Below, one piece after another: positions 38,612-48,385 of a stretch of 64,000 bases of DNA. The translations under genes were made by a program, and so were the position numbers. A model generated the notes under the pieces. That model did not search any database. It was not told the DNA's origin and was given only the letters and a program-made list of their open reading frames with translations. The DNA is from an uncultured Alphaproteobacteria bacterium. Its GTDB lineage: Bacteria; Pseudomonadota; Alphaproteobacteria; Rhizobiales; Rhizobiaceae. The DNA lies in the NCBI GenBank assembly GCA_929200315.1, contig CAKMZB010000002.1, positions 1 to 64,000 of the forward strand, read 5' to 3'. Numbering within the stretch: the stretch's first letter is position 1; each line of letters begins with the position of its first letter.

Positions 38612-39379
38612 ATGATGCGCCATCGGGTCAAAGCGAAAGAATCGCGCCCTTCTCTGCTGAGGGCAGAGCAGTGGATGCTGTGGCCGGGGGCTGGGCGGAT
38701 GACGCTCGCGCTGTTCCTGTTGGCGCTAGTAACGCTGGCTTTCTTTCGCGCATTTCCAAACCTCGATCTCGCACCGACCCGTGCCTTTTTTTACCCTCAA
38801 TACGGGTTCCCAATGGCCACCAACCCGTTCTGGAACGGTTTGCGGGAGCTGTTTTTTCACGGTCAGCGGCTCATAGTCTTGGCCTCCTGGATTTGGCTCG
38901 GTGTGGTGCTGTGGAGACGCCCGGCGGATCCGCTGGGCCTGGCAAAACCGATGCTGGCAGCACTCTCCGCCTTTCTGGGGCCACTGCTTGTGGTGAACCT
39001 GACGCTGAAGGAATTCTGGGGCCGTCCGCGCCCATTCAAGACGACGGAATTCAACGGGCCGGCGGAGTATCTGCCGCCAGGTTCAATTGGCGATGCCTGC
39101 ACCACCAATTGCTCCTTTGTATCCGGCGAAGCGGCTGGAGCCTTTTGGCTGCTTTGGCTTGTGGTGCTGGTGCCGCCCAAATGGCGCGCCGCGGCGGCAG
39201 CGCTGATCCTGGCCAGCGCCGTTTTCACCGCCACTTTGCGGATGGCCTTTGGACGCCACTATATTTCCGACGTGATGATCGGCGGCATGATTGGATTTGG
39301 CAGCGTGACGTTGGCCGCTGCGATCCTCCAGAGCGGCCCGGGGCGCCGCTTCATCGCGGGACTTCTGCGCACGCAATGA
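38612..39379 (+). CDS. PAP2-family lipid phosphatase
   Basis: The protein has 255 residues and about six membrane helices. The phosphatase motifs are KEFWGRPRP (motif 1), [11 protein letters not shown] (motif 2) and [12 protein letters not shown] (motif 3). Motif 2 normally reads PSGH; here the His position is a Glu, a form I recall from other alphaproteobacterial PAP2 membrane proteins. It could remove phosphate from lipid A, phosphatidylglycerol phosphate or undecaprenyl diphosphate at the membrane; I cannot choose among these. It diverges from the LysE gene. Confidence 0.87.
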   Translation: MMRHRVKAKESRPSLLRAEQWMLWPGAGRMTLALFLLALVTLAFFRAFPNLDLAPTRAFFYPQYGFPMATNPFWNGLRELFFHGQRLIVLASWIWLGVVLWRRPADPLGLAKPMLAALSAFLGPLLVVNLTLKEFWGRPRPFKTTEFNGPAEYLPPGSIGDACTTNCSFVSGEAAGAFWLLWLVVLVPPKWRAAAAALILASAVFTATLRMAFGRHYISDVMIGGMIGFGSVTLAAAILQSGPGRRFIAGLLRTQ

Positions 39380-39461
39380 GCCGCCCCACTTGCGCCGCGC
39401 CGCTTTGGCGCTAAACCGCACCCAACCACTTCAACCGCTCCTTGCCCGACGAGACACAATC

Positions 39462-40751
39462 ATGACCAACACCAAACCCAGCGATGTGAAGAAGGTCGTC
39501 CTTGCCTATTCCGGCGGGCTCGACACGTCGATCATTCTCAAATGGTTGCAGGAAGAATACAACGCGGAGGTCGTCACCTTCACCGCCGATCTTGGCCAGA
39601 GCGAATTGGAAGGCGGCGCGGAGCTGGAAGAGGCCAAGCGCAAGGCTGAAAATCTAGGCATTCAGGAAATCTATATCGAGGATGTGCGCGAGGAATTTGT
39701 GCGCGATTTTGTCTTCCCGATGTTCCGCGCCAATGCGGTTTATGAAGGTGTCTATCTCCTCGGCACGTCGATTGCCCGCCCTCTGATTTCCAAGCGACTT
39801 GTGGAAATTGCACGGGAAACCGGCGCCGATGCCATCGCCCATGGCGCCACCGGCAAGGGCAACGATCAGGTGCGGTTTGAATTGTCCGCCTGGGCACTCG
39901 ACCCCGACCTGCGGGTGATCGCACCCTGGCGGGAATGGGAGTTTAAATCCCGCACCGACCTCATCAATTTTGCCGAGGCGCACCAGATCCAGGTCTCCAA
40001 GGACAAGCGCAACGAGGCACCCTTCTCGGTGGATGCGAACCTTTTGCACTCGTCGTCTGAGGGCAAGGTGCTGGAAGACCCGGCGGTGGAAGCGCCGGAA
40101 TATGTCTATATGCGCACCATCTCGCCGATGGAGGCGAAGGATGAGCCAAGTGAGATCACCATCGGCTTTGAAAAGGGTGATCCCGTTTCCATTAACGGCG
40201 AGAAGCTCTCCCCCGCTACCCTACTGTCCAGACTCAATCAGCTCGGCAGAGACAACGGGATTGGCCGCCTTGATCTGGTGGAGAACCGTTTTGTCGGCAT
40301 GAAGTCCCGCGGTGTTTATGAAACGCCCGGGGGTACGATCCTGCTGGCCGCCCACCGGGCCATGGAATCCATCACGCTGGACCGTGGCGCAGCGCATCTG
40401 AAAGATGAGCTGATGCCGCGCTATGCCGAGCTTATCTACAATGGTTTCTGGTATTCGCCGGAGCGTGAAATGCTTCAGGTCGCCATTGATCTGAGCCAGG
40501 TCCATGTGGAAGGCGAGGTCACGCTCGACCTCTACAAGGGCAATGTGATCGTGAAGGGCCGCTCGTCGAAGAAGTCGCTTTATTCTGAAGCTCTGGTGAC
40601 CTTCGAGGATGATCTGGGCGCTTATGACCAGCAGGACGCCAACGGCTTCATCCGCCTCAATGCTTTGCGCCTGCGCACACTGGCGGCGCGCGAGCAGGGG
40701 CGGGGCGGCAACACTGAGACCGGTGAAGGCCATGGCGGCTATCTCGACTAG
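39462..40751 (+). CDS. argG: Argininosuccinate synthase
   Basis: ArgG joins citrulline and aspartate with ATP to form argininosuccinate in arginine synthesis. It opens with [19 protein letters not shown], the PP-loop. Further hallmarks are [30 protein letters not shown] and [15 protein letters not shown] near the end. I start at the ATG at 39462, giving 429 residues; upstream codons to 39390 are not conserved. The start of the next acetyltransferase overlaps its end by 20 bases. Confidence 0.96.
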   Translation: MTNTKPSDVKKVVLAYSGGLDTSIILKWLQEEYNAEVVTFTADLGQSELEGGAELEEAKRKAENLGIQEIYIEDVREEFVRDFVFPMFRANAVYEGVYLLGTSIARPLISKRLVEIARETGADAIAHGATGKGNDQVRFELSAWALDPDLRVIAPWREWEFKSRTDLINFAEAHQIQVSKDKRNEAPFSVDANLLHSSSEGKVLEDPAVEAPEYVYMRTISPMEAKDEPSEITIGFEKGDPVSINGEKLSPATLLSRLNQLGRDNGIGRLDLVENRFVGMKSRGVYETPGGTILLAAHRAMESITLDRGAAHLKDELMPRYAELIYNGFWYSPEREMLQVAIDLSQVHVEGEVTLDLYKGNVIVKGRSSKKSLYSEALVTFEDDLGAYDQQDANGFIRLNALRLRTLAAREQGRGGNTETGEGHGGYLD

Positions 40752-41205
40752 GATCACCATCCGGCGTGCTGTGCCCCGCGATAGCGAGGCGATGAGCGCG
40801 CTTGTCCTGCGCTCCAAGGCCTCCAACGGCTATGATGAAGCCTTCATGGCCGCCTGTGTGGATGAGTTGCGGGTGACGCCGGAGCGGCTGGACCAGGTGC
40901 ATTTTCTGGTGGCCGAAGAGGGTGAAGCGCTGCTGGGTTGTGCCGGGCTGCGGCCTACGAATGAGGGCGGGGAAGTCACGTCCTTCTTCATCGAGCCAAG
41001 TGCCAAACGCAAAGGCATCGGACGCGGGCTTTGGGCAGCGCTTCTGGAAACTGCGCGCAAGGCCGGCATGGCTCGTCTGGCGCTCGATGCTGACCCGGAA
41101 GCCGTACCCTTCTATGAAGCCATGGGCTTTGAGGTCACGGGGAAAGTTCCCTCCGGCTCCATCCCCGGCCGCTTCCTGCCGCGTATGGAAATGGGCCTCA
41201 CCTAA
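40732..41205 (+). CDS. GNAT family N-acetyltransferase
   Basis: The 157-residue protein has the GNAT core: [18 protein letters not shown], then [20 protein letters not shown] with the acetyl-CoA loop (K-R-K-G-I-G), and [20 protein letters not shown] near the end. I start at the ATG at 40732, preceded by GAAGG inside argG; this 20-base overlap ties it to argG translation. Overlap with argG is suggestive of an arginine-related amine substrate, but nothing in the sequence proves this. Confidence 0.85.
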   Translation: MAAISTRITIRRAVPRDSEAMSALVLRSKASNGYDEAFMAACVDELRVTPERLDQVHFLVAEEGEALLGCAGLRPTNEGGEVTSFFIEPSAKRKGIGRGLWAALLETARKAGMARLALDADPEAVPFYEAMGFEVTGKVPSGSIPGRFLPRMEMGLT

Positions 41206-42599
41206 GCCGTATCCATCTCTGCAATCAGCCGCTGCATGTTGGCCATGGCGGCCATGGCATTTTCGCGCATTTTCAGAAGCACGGCCTGTTTCTCAGCATC
41301 TTCCTTGTCCACCGACCGCACCATTTTTGAAAAGCCGTCGAGGCGGTTTTCCGTTAGCCATTGCCGCATATCCGGTTCTTGACCCCACAGAAATTGGTTC
41401 GTCATAAAAGGCACCATCATGCGGATCCAGTCCGTGTCGTGGTTGGGCAGGGGCACGACATTGCAAAGCCGGTTCTTCTCCGAGATGTCATCCCGTGTCG
41501 CCTCGATATGGGCGATGACAGCGGCGGAAAAGACCGGCTGGTGGGATCGCACGGTCTGGGGGGTAATGGTGTTGCCCTCAAAGATCGGTTTCATGTCGAG
41601 GTTGGAGACGGCACTTGCCGAACAATCGACATGAACCACGCCAGGCCCGGTGGCGATCTCGCCTTCCGCGAGCACAATCCTGTCTGTCTCGATGGCGCTG
41701 ATGCGACCCATGCGAACGACATTCCTGATGCGGCGCAGCTCCGCTAACTCCCCCTGGCTGATCGTGGCAGCATGGAACATCTTGGGCCGCACGTCCGGGT
41801 CGAGCCGCACCAGAACACCGGCGGCCTCCAGCCGGTCGAACAGATCATCCTTGTCCTTGGCCACCGCCATGGCCTCCATCTGCGCGGCCTGCGCACCGAT
41901 GGTCTGGTGGAAAAAATCCTCGCCCGGCTGCGTGTTGGCGCGGTCGATCATCCAGGCATCGCGCGGCATGATGAGGCGAATGTCATCTGGGGCAACGCCA
42001 TTGGTGAGAAGCCAGAGGCAAGCATCAATCCCCGTCTTGCCCCCGCCGATGATGGTGAAGCCATCGGGTTTTTCAGCAATCGTCGGCAGATCATTCAGCG
42101 GCATGAAACGGACACCCTCGGCGATGGAGAAGGCGGGTGTGTGGGTGGAGGGAACGGAGGTTTTCAGCCAGGTCGCATCGACAAATCTCTTCGCCTCCAC
42201 CGCGTAGGTCTCGCCGGTGAGACGGGACGTGAAACGCCCATCCCCCTCATAGTCGCTCATCGGGAAATAGCGCACCCGGCCTGAGGGCAGGAATTGCTCG
42301 CGCATGACGTCGTCAAAATAGGTGAGGATCTGCGGACCGGTGGCGAGATCCGCCATGCCCTTGTTGAGGCCTGTTTCGTCCAACTTACCGCTTTCAAGCA
42401 AGCGGGAGGAGACGCCATAGAAACTCGACGGCTGGTGCAGCGTGACGAAGGGATAGGCCACGTTCCAATGCCCACCGGGCTTGGCGTAGCGGTCCACGAT
42501 AATGATGTCGGCATCACTCTCGGTGAACAAAACATCGGCAAACGCCATGCCAACGGCCCCTGCTCCTACAATCAGATAGTCCGCCTTCAGCCTGCCCAT
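41202..42599 (-). CDS. FAD/NAD(P)-dependent oxidoreductase of unknown substrate
   Basis: The 465-residue protein starts with the FAD-binding Rossmann motif YLIVGAGAVGMAFADVLF (GxGxxG), then DRYAKPGGHWNVAYPFV. A second nucleotide loop near residue 180 is FTIIGGGKTGIDACLWLL, likely for NAD(P)H. This two-motif plan resembles flavin monooxygenases and related oxidoreductases, but the classical monooxygenase fingerprint is not obvious. The reaction is unknown. Its stop codon overlaps that of the convergent acetyltransferase by four bases. Confidence 0.8.
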   Translation of the reverse strand: MGRLKADYLIVGAGAVGMAFADVLFTESDADIIIVDRYAKPGGHWNVAYPFVTLHQPSSFYGVSSRLLESGKLDETGLNKGMADLATGPQILTYFDDVMREQFLPSGRVRYFPMSDYEGDGRFTSRLTGETYAVEAKRFVDATWLKTSVPSTHTPAFSIAEGVRFMPLNDLPTIAEKPDGFTIIGGGKTGIDACLWLLTNGVAPDDIRLIMPRDAWMIDRANTQPGEDFFHQTIGAQAAQMEAMAVAKDKDDLFDRLEAAGVLVRLDPDVRPKMFHAATISQGELAELRRIRNVVRMGRISAIETDRIVLAEGEIATGPGVVHVDCSASAVSNLDMKPIFEGNTITPQTVRSHQPVFSAAVIAHIEATRDDISEKNRLCNVVPLPNHDTDWIRMMVPFMTNQFLWGQEPDMRQWLTENRLDGFSKMVRSVDKEDAEKQAVLLKMRENAMAAMANMQRLIAEMDTA

Positions 42600-42770
42600 T
42601 GCTCAAACCACACCCCAAACAATCATTGGGGCGCTCTAGCATAGCGACATTGTGTCTGCGAAATCGACCGGCAAAGCCTTGTTTTGAATGGCTTGTGCCA
42701 TCATATTGTCGTAGAGAGCGGGCAAAGTCTTGCCTGTATTTGGCTTCCAAACATCGTTTGAGAGGAAACA

Positions 42771-43559
42771 ATGGCTGATCTTAATCCATTCCAGCAAGCG
42801 CAAACCAGTGCTGCACCGAGTGTTGCTGAACAGGCGCAACTCGATCAGGGCCTGCGCAGCTATATGCTGGGCATCTACAATTACATGACGATTGCCATGG
42901 TCATCACCGGTGGTGTGGCCATGGGGCTTGCCAATTTCCTGGTGGCCGGTTCTCCGGCGGAAGCCGTTGCCGTCATGCAAAACGGCGTGCACCTTACTCA
43001 ACTTGGCGCAACGATCTTCGGCTCCCCGCTTCAGTGGGTTGTGATGTTTGCTCCGCTCGCCTTTGTGATGGTGCTGTCCTTCGGCATCAACAAACTGTCG
43101 GCCTCTGCCGCGCGGATGATCTTCTTTGTCTATGCGGCCGTGATGGGCGTGTCCCTGTCTTCGATCTTCCTGATTTATTCTGGTGCATCGATCGCGCAAA
43201 CCTTCTTCGTCACCGCCGCCGCCTTTGGTGGCCTGTCGCTTTACGGCTACACAACGAAACGGTCTCTTTCGGGCATGGGTTCCTTCCTGCTGATGGGCCT
43301 GATCGGCCTTATCGTTGCAATGGTTGTGAACATCTTCCTGCAGTCCGGCATGCTGATGTTTGCCATCAATGCGATCGGCGTTCTGATCTTCTCTGGTCTT
43401 GTCGCTTACGACACCCAGCGTTTGAAGCACATGTATGATGCGGTCTCTCACTCCGGTGAGCTGATGGCCAAGACATCGATCATGGGAGCACTGTCGCTCT
43501 ACCTGAACTTCGTCAACCTGTTCATGTTCCTGCTGTCGTTTCTCGGCAACCGCAACTAG
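42771..43559 (+). CDS. Bax inhibitor-1/YccA family membrane protein
   Basis: The product of 262 residues has about seven membrane helices. It has the family plan: a short N-terminal cytosolic part, LRSYMLGIYNYMTIAMVITG, repeated hydrophobic segments such as FFVYAAVMGVSLSSIFLIY, and the C-terminal signature GLVAYDTQRLKHMYD with the pH-sensing aspartates. In bacteria these proteins act as calcium-leak channels or interact with FtsH. It is a single gene with a terminator after it. Confidence 0.93.
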   Translation: MADLNPFQQAQTSAAPSVAEQAQLDQGLRSYMLGIYNYMTIAMVITGGVAMGLANFLVAGSPAEAVAVMQNGVHLTQLGATIFGSPLQWVVMFAPLAFVMVLSFGINKLSASAARMIFFVYAAVMGVSLSSIFLIYSGASIAQTFFVTAAAFGGLSLYGYTTKRSLSGMGSFLLMGLIGLIVAMVVNIFLQSGMLMFAINAIGVLIFSGLVAYDTQRLKHMYDAVSHSGELMAKTSIMGALSLYLNFVNLFMFLLSFLGNRN

Positions 43560-43582
43560 CAGTTGGCTTCATAGACTGATGG

Positions 43583-43616
43583 AAAGGGCGGCTCTCCGGG
43601 ACCGCCCTTTTTCTTT
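43583..43616 (+). terminator. Intrinsic terminator after the Bax inhibitor-1 gene
   Basis: AAAGGGCGG at 43583-43591 pairs exactly with CCGCCCTTT at 43602-43610, and a TTTTTCTTT tail follows. Confidence 0.88.
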
Positions 43617-43765
43617 GCCGTTTCTGGCGGGAGAGGCCGGTATCCACCCTGTCACGATGGGGCTGCCTTCAAAGTTCACGAAGCATGCCAGCATCAGCGC
43701 GGCCTCGCAGACCCGTCAAGCAATGGTGACTTGCCCTTGAGGAGGCGACGTCGCAAACCAAAACC

Positions 43766-44512
43766 ATGAAGCAACTTCTCCTCACCCTGGCCCTGCTGGT
43801 GACCCCACTGGGCCTGTCTCAGCCCGCTGTCAGTGCGGAGACAAATCCGCGCGGCGTGGTGGAGCTCTTCACGTCCCAGGGCTGCTCATCATGTCCGCCG
43901 GCGGATGAAATTCTTGCCGAATATGCCAAAGACGGTGATACGCTCGCCCTCTCCTGGCATGTCGATTATTGGAATTATCTCGGCTGGGCCGACACATTCT
44001 CCAGTGCCGCGGCCACCAAGCGGCAGCAGAATTACGCCCATTCCTTTGCCCGGCGCGGGGTCTATACGCCCCAGGCTGTAGTCAACGGACGCACCCACAC
44101 GGTCGGCTCCCGCAAGGGCGCGATTGAAGACTTGCTAAAAGGCGGTGTTGCGCCGCTCTCCGCACGCATCGAGGTCAAACATTCCGCCGATTCTGTCGCC
44201 ATTGCCTGCTCCCGCACGGCAGCGGGCGAGGATGCGACGCTGTCCATCGTCTATTTTATCGACAGCACAAAAGTCGCCATCGAGCGCGGTGAAAACGAGG
44301 ACCGCACCATCACCTATCGCAACGTGGTGCGCGCCATGGACATGGTGGGCATGGTGAAGGATGGCGCGATGGAAACCATCTTACCGCTTGATTCTCTTCG
44401 AGCCCGTGCGCGGGAAGTTGGCGCAAGCCATGCAGCACTACTGCTCCAGGTGCCGACGGAGGCCGGTCTTGCCGGCCCGATCATCGGCGCCGCCCGCCTT
44501 GGTGCGCTGTAA
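43766..44512 (+). CDS. DUF1223 thioredoxin-like exported protein
   Basis: A signal peptide (LTLALLVTPLGLSQPAVSA) precedes the domain. VVELFTSQGCSSCPPADEIL, with C40-S-S-C43, is the DUF1223 hallmark, followed by LSWHVDYWNYLGWADTFSS and YTPQAVVNGRTHTVGS. The CxxC in a thioredoxin-like fold suggests a redox role in the periplasm, but no function has been proven. Its length of 248 residues is normal. Confidence 0.92.
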   Translation: MKQLLLTLALLVTPLGLSQPAVSAETNPRGVVELFTSQGCSSCPPADEILAEYAKDGDTLALSWHVDYWNYLGWADTFSSAAATKRQQNYAHSFARRGVYTPQAVVNGRTHTVGSRKGAIEDLLKGGVAPLSARIEVKHSADSVAIACSRTAAGEDATLSIVYFIDSTKVAIERGENEDRTITYRNVVRAMDMVGMVKDGAMETILPLDSLRARAREVGASHAALLLQVPTEAGLAGPIIGAARLGAL

Positions 44513-44930
44513 GGATCTGATCGCTAAAACGAAAGAAGCCGGCATTCCCGTTTTCGGGAATACCGGCTTCGTGTCGTCTGCGTCTCCGGGGAAGAGACGG
44601 GAGCGGTCCAGCTGGGGTAGCCGAACGCGCTTTCTTCCGGAGTTGTGGTTCCGCAGACCATGAGGACATACAGGACCCACAATTTGCGGCGCGACGCGCG
44701 GCTATCTTCGTGGCTGGGGGCTGGAAGCGAAGACACCAATGCGCACACCTCTCCGGCGCGACGGGATAAGCCTTCGCCTCAAATGGGGCGAAAAGCTGGC
44801 CATCTTCATGAAATCGACAATGCAGACATCAAATGACGTAACAGGTTTTGTCAGCCAGCCCTTGCAATACCGCACCGCACGGCTACCTTTTCCTAATGAG
44901 AATGCCGCGCCTTACGCCCGCAGGTCCCGC
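44513..44930. other. Intergenic region of about 420 bases before the DUF2794 gene
   Basis: I see no credible protein gene: short open frames of 61-80 codons on both strands lack family patterns or good ribosome-binding sites. The one clear structure is the long hairpin at 44535-44570. A minus-strand RNA ending at that hairpin is possible. Confidence 0.55.
44535..44570 (-). terminator. Long hairpin with a T-rich tail on the minus strand
   Basis: GAAGCCGGCATTCCCG at 44535-44550 pairs with CGGGAATACCGGCTTC at 44555-44570 with one mismatch and a TTTT loop. On the plus strand no T-run follows. Read on the minus strand it is followed by TTTCGTTTT, so the better terminator orientation is leftward, although it also lies just after the DUF1223 gene. 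Confidence 0.65.
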
Positions 44931-45323
44931 ATGAGCGAGCCGATCAGCCTTGCTGCGAGAAAGCCGCTTGCCGGGAGCGGCATTGCCAATTCCTTCTCCG
45001 CTTCAACCGGCAATCCGGTCAAACCCGCACAAATCACCTTTGACAGATCCGAATTGCAGTCACTTTTGCGGGTTTATGGCTTTCGCGTAGCAGACGGTGA
45101 CTGGCGGGATTACGCCATCGACTTTCGTGCCGACCGGGCGGTCTTTTGCGTCTATCGCAAGGCGAGCGAAGCGCCACTCTACCGCGTTGAAAAAGTGCCC
45201 AAACTCGCCCGTCGCCAGGGCATCTATGCGGTGGTGAACCACCAGGGCACGGTGCTGAAACGCGGTCATGATCTGGGGCAGATTTTGAAAGTCCTGGAGC
45301 GCAAGCTCACACTTGTTGGCTAA
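44931..45323 (+). CDS. DUF2794 family protein
   Basis: This is a 130-residue protein with the alphaproteobacterial DUF2794 pattern: FDRSELQSLLRVYGFRVADG, then WRDYAIDFRADRAVFCVYRK and APLYRVEKVPKLARRQGIYA, and a C-terminal LKRGHDLGQILKVLERKL. Function is unknown. I choose the ATG at 44931 because residues before it in the frame open from 44739 are not family-like. It precedes leuB by 96 bases. Confidence 0.88.
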   Translation: MSEPISLAARKPLAGSGIANSFSASTGNPVKPAQITFDRSELQSLLRVYGFRVADGDWRDYAIDFRADRAVFCVYRKASEAPLYRVEKVPKLARRQGIYAVVNHQGTVLKRGHDLGQILKVLERKLTLVG

Positions 45324-45419
45324 TGGCTGAGCCATCCCGGCTTGAACGCGAACGAAAGCCACCGTAAGCCCTGCCCAAACGCCACCTGACCCAGACGTCC
45401 AACAGAAAAGACCGCTCCC

Positions 45420-46535
45420 ATGTCCGCACGCAATCTCTTCCTCCTGCCCGGTGACGGCATCGGCCCTGAAGCTATGGGTGAGGTGCGCAAAGTTATCGAG
45501 CACATGAACACCCATGAGGCCGCGGGCTTCACGCTGGATGAAGGCCTTGTCGGCGGCAGCGCTTACGATGCCCATGGCGAAGGCATTTCCGATGCCGATA
45601 TGGCCAAAGCCATGGCAGCCGATGCGGTGCTGTTCGGTGCCGTTGGTGGGCCGAAATGGGACAAAGTGCCCTATGAGGTGCGGCCGGAGGCCGGTTTACT
45701 GCGCCTGCGCAAGGATATGGAATTATTTGCCAATCTGCGCCCGGCCATCTGCTACCCGGCACTCGCCAATTCCTCATCCCTGAAGCAGGACGTGATCGAG
45801 GGGCTTGATATTCTCATCGTCCGCGAATTGACGGGCGGTGTTTATTTCGGCGAACCAAAGGAGATCACCGATCTTGGTAATGGGCAGAAACGCGCCGTCG
45901 ATACGCAGGTTTACGAGACCTACGAAATCGAACGCATTGCCGCAGTTGCCTTTGATCTCGCGCGCACCCGGGACAACCGGGTCTGCTCGATGGAAAAACG
46001 CAACGTCATGAAATCCGGCCTGTTCTGGAACGAGGTCGTCACCGCAACCCATGCCCGCGACTATCAGGATGTGGAGCTGAGCCACATGCTGGCCGATGCT
46101 GGCGGGATGCAGCTTGTGCGTTGGCCCAAACAGTTCGATGTCATCGTCACCGACAATCTCTTTGGCGACATGCTGTCTGATGTGGCGGCAATGCTCACCG
46201 GCTCCCTCGGTATGCTGCCCTCCGCATCCCTCGGCGCACCGGACCCGGCAACGGGCAAGCGCAAGGCGCTCTATGAACCGGTCCACGGTTCCGCGCCGGA
46301 TATTGCTGGAACGGGGGCGGCAAACCCGATCGCCATGATCGCCTCCTTCGCTATGTGTCTGCGCTATTCCTTCGAGATGATCGATGAAGCTGATCGGCTG
46401 GAAGCAGCCATCGCCAAGGTGCTGGATGAAGGCTATCGCACCGGCGACATCATGCCGTCCGACGGCCAAGCGGGCCTGAAGGCTGTGGGAACAGTTGAAA
46501 TGGGCGATGCGGTTCTTGCCGCCTATGCAGGCTAA
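45420..46535 (+). CDS. leuB: 3-isopropylmalate dehydrogenase
   Basis: LeuB oxidises and decarboxylates 3-isopropylmalate with NAD in leucine synthesis. It opens with [19 protein letters not shown], has [14 protein letters not shown] in the substrate region, SRTRDNR-like KNV segments ([19 protein letters not shown]), [20 protein letters not shown] for metal binding, and the cofactor segment [20 protein letters not shown]. The length is 371 residues. A LysE exporter follows after 11 bases. Confidence 0.96.
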   Translation: MSARNLFLLPGDGIGPEAMGEVRKVIEHMNTHEAAGFTLDEGLVGGSAYDAHGEGISDADMAKAMAADAVLFGAVGGPKWDKVPYEVRPEAGLLRLRKDMELFANLRPAICYPALANSSSLKQDVIEGLDILIVRELTGGVYFGEPKEITDLGNGQKRAVDTQVYETYEIERIAAVAFDLARTRDNRVCSMEKRNVMKSGLFWNEVVTATHARDYQDVELSHMLADAGGMQLVRWPKQFDVIVTDNLFGDMLSDVAAMLTGSLGMLPSASLGAPDPATGKRKALYEPVHGSAPDIAGTGAANPIAMIASFAMCLRYSFEMIDEADRLEAAIAKVLDEGYRTGDIMPSDGQAGLKAVGTVEMGDAVLAAYAG

Positions 46536-46546
46536 GGCGCGGATCT

Positions 46547-47179
46547 TTGCCTGATCTTTCCACCCTCATCCTCTTCATCTCCGCCTGCATCGCCTTACTG
46601 GTAGTGCCGGGGCCGACGCTTGCGCTCGTCATCGCCCGTTCGCTTGCCGGCGGGCAGCGGGTGGCCCTGCCTCTCGTAATTGGCGTGGGGCTTGGAGATT
46701 TGGTGGCAGCCAGCGTCGCGCTAGCGGGCGCGGGCGCGCTTCTTGCATCCTCGGCGACTGCTTTCACCATCGTGAAGGTGATTGGCGCTCTCTATCTGAT
46801 ATGGCTGGGCATCCGCCTGTTCCGCAGTGAGCCGGTGCCGCTGGACATGACGGCCAAAAAAGACAGCGACGATGGGTGGCGGGCCTTGCGAGACGGGTTT
46901 TTAGTGACACTCTTCAATCCAAAAGGCATCTTGTTTTTCGTGGCTTTCGTTCCGCAATTCATTGTGGCTGACCGGGACTACATGACCCAAAGCGCTGTTT
47001 TTGTAATCACATTCGCCTTGCTCGGCATGGTCAATGGCGCGATCTTTGCGCTTGGATCAAACAGCCTGCGCCACCTGCTGGCGCGCGCCAATGTGCTGCG
47101 AGGGATCAACCGCGTGAGCGGTGTTCTCATCTTCAGCGCCGGAATTGCTGCCCTCTTTGCGCGAAGACCCGCTGTCTAA
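46547..47179 (+). CDS. LysE family amino-acid exporter
   Basis: It has 210 residues and about six hydrophobic segments, with ALLVVPGPTLALVIARSLAG (the PGP signature) and a second conserved GFLVTLFNPKGILFFVAFV. It starts with a TTG at 46547, 11 bases after leuB, so it may be in the leuB transcript. Export of a branched-chain amino acid is an attractive guess from this placement but is not shown by the sequence. It is the second LysE-type gene in the window and is only distantly similar to the one at 37870. Confidence 0.88.
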   Translation: MPDLSTLILFISACIALLVVPGPTLALVIARSLAGGQRVALPLVIGVGLGDLVAASVALAGAGALLASSATAFTIVKVIGALYLIWLGIRLFRSEPVPLDMTAKKDSDDGWRALRDGFLVTLFNPKGILFFVAFVPQFIVADRDYMTQSAVFVITFALLGMVNGAIFALGSNSLRHLLARANVLRGINRVSGVLIFSAGIAALFARRPAV

Positions 47180-47225
47180 GGCTTTGCCGCTGGCGTGAAG
47201 CGGCGGCAGTTCCTACATTAAGACC

Positions 47226-47693
47226 ATGATCCGACCGATCCTTACCCTTGCAGCCCTCGTGCTCGCAGCGACCTTGACTGTGCCTTCTGCCCTCGCCAAT
47301 CCACTGGTTGGGCTGAAGGGGGAAAAGCGCGTGGTGCTTTTGTTTGCCAAGTCCCGTTCCGATGCCGGGCTCGACAAGCAGGTGGAATTGTTTCGCGAAC
47401 GCCGCCCGGCGCTCCGTGGTCGGGATATGCTGGTCATCGTGGTGGAAGGCACCCAGGACGCTATCCCCGCCATCGGCTACGCACCATTGCCGAGCGGTTC
47501 GGGTCGTGATTTGCGCAAGATGTATGAGCCTGCCGCCCGCGGCTTTACCGGCATTTTGATCGGCAAGGACGGGACGGAGAAGGAGCGCTGGCAAAGCCCG
47601 GCAGAGCCGGACCGTATTTTCGCGCTGGTGGACGCCATGCCCGTGCGCGCGCGGGAGGTTGAGGAACAGACTTCCGGGACAGCCACCAACTAG
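47226..47693 (+). CDS. DUF4174 exported protein
   Basis: A signal peptide (LAALVLAATLTVPSALA) is followed by a 130-residue domain with KRVVLLFAKSRSDAGLDKQV, DMLVIVVEGTQD and a late GFTGILIGKDGTEKERWQS. This is the DUF4174 pattern, a thioredoxin-related fold without active-site cysteines. The function is unknown. It ends three bases before the convergent nitroreductase remnant. Confidence 0.82.
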   Translation: MIRPILTLAALVLAATLTVPSALANPLVGLKGEKRVVLLFAKSRSDAGLDKQVELFRERRPALRGRDMLVIVVEGTQDAIPAIGYAPLPSGSGRDLRKMYEPAARGFTGILIGKDGTEKERWQSPAEPDRIFALVDAMPVRAREVEEQTSGTATN

Positions 47694-47696
47694 CCG

Positions 47697-48385
47697 CTAG
47701 TCGAGGAAGGTTGTGAAACCTTCCACCGGTTCACGGTCCGGCACCAGGGTGTTTTCAATCGCGTTCGGGTCTTTGTAGCCAAGTGCCATACCGCAGACGA
47801 TGGTTTCGTTCTCGCCAATGCCGAGCACCGGTTTGATCGCTTTTTCGTAGGCCGGCCAGGCCGCCTGTGGGCAGGTGTCGAGGCCACGGGCGCGGGCAGC
47901 GATCATGATGTTTGCAGGAACATGCCGTAGTCGAGCCAGGAGCCGATCTCGAGGCGTTCATCAATGGTGAACATCAGCCCGACCGGCGCATCAAAGAACA
48001 GGTAGTTGCGGCCCATCTGCTGGTGCATCCGCACACCGTCGCCCTTTTCAATGCCAAGGAGTGAATAAAGACCAAGCCCCACCGCCCGGCGGCGGGAAAG
48101 GTAGGGCTCAAAGAATTTGTCGGGGTAATATTTCCAACTCTGCCGTCGCTCGAAGGAACCGTCACTGTGGGCTGCAAGCACGTCAGTGGTGAGTTTCTTC
48201 AGTGTCTCACCGGTCGCCACATAGGCGCGCCAGGGCTGCATGTTGGTACCGGATGGGGCCTGCGCCGCCACGCGCAAGATATCCTCCACCGTCTCGCGGG
48301 GAACCGGCATGTCCAAAAACGCCCGCACCGAACGCCGCGAGGTAATGGCCTCGTCGACGGCCTTCGTCGCGTCCGTTTTGCTCAC
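47697..48385 (-). pseudogene. Nitroreductase family gene with a one-base frameshift
   Basis: The first 160 codons from a GTG at 48385 give a nitroreductase: SRRSVRAFLDMPVPRETVED, AAQAPSGTNMQPWRAYV and GSWLDYGMFLQ. The frame then ends in TS-stop. The rest of the domain, MIAARARGLDTCPQAAWPAY through CGMALGYKDP to EPVEGFTTFL, continues in the next frame to 47697. At the junction the coding strand reads CTGCAAACATCATG, where CTGCAAAACATCATG would restore LQNIMIAA, so one A is missing in a short A-run near 47911-47913. Either the gene is inactive or the base is a sequencing error. The intact enzyme would reduce nitro compounds or quinones with FMN. Confidence 0.88.

Noticed and set aside
44524-44748. 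A 74-codon minus-strand frame in the gap before the DUF2794 gene
   Set aside because: No family pattern, no clear ribosome-binding site, and its end is formed by the long hairpin.
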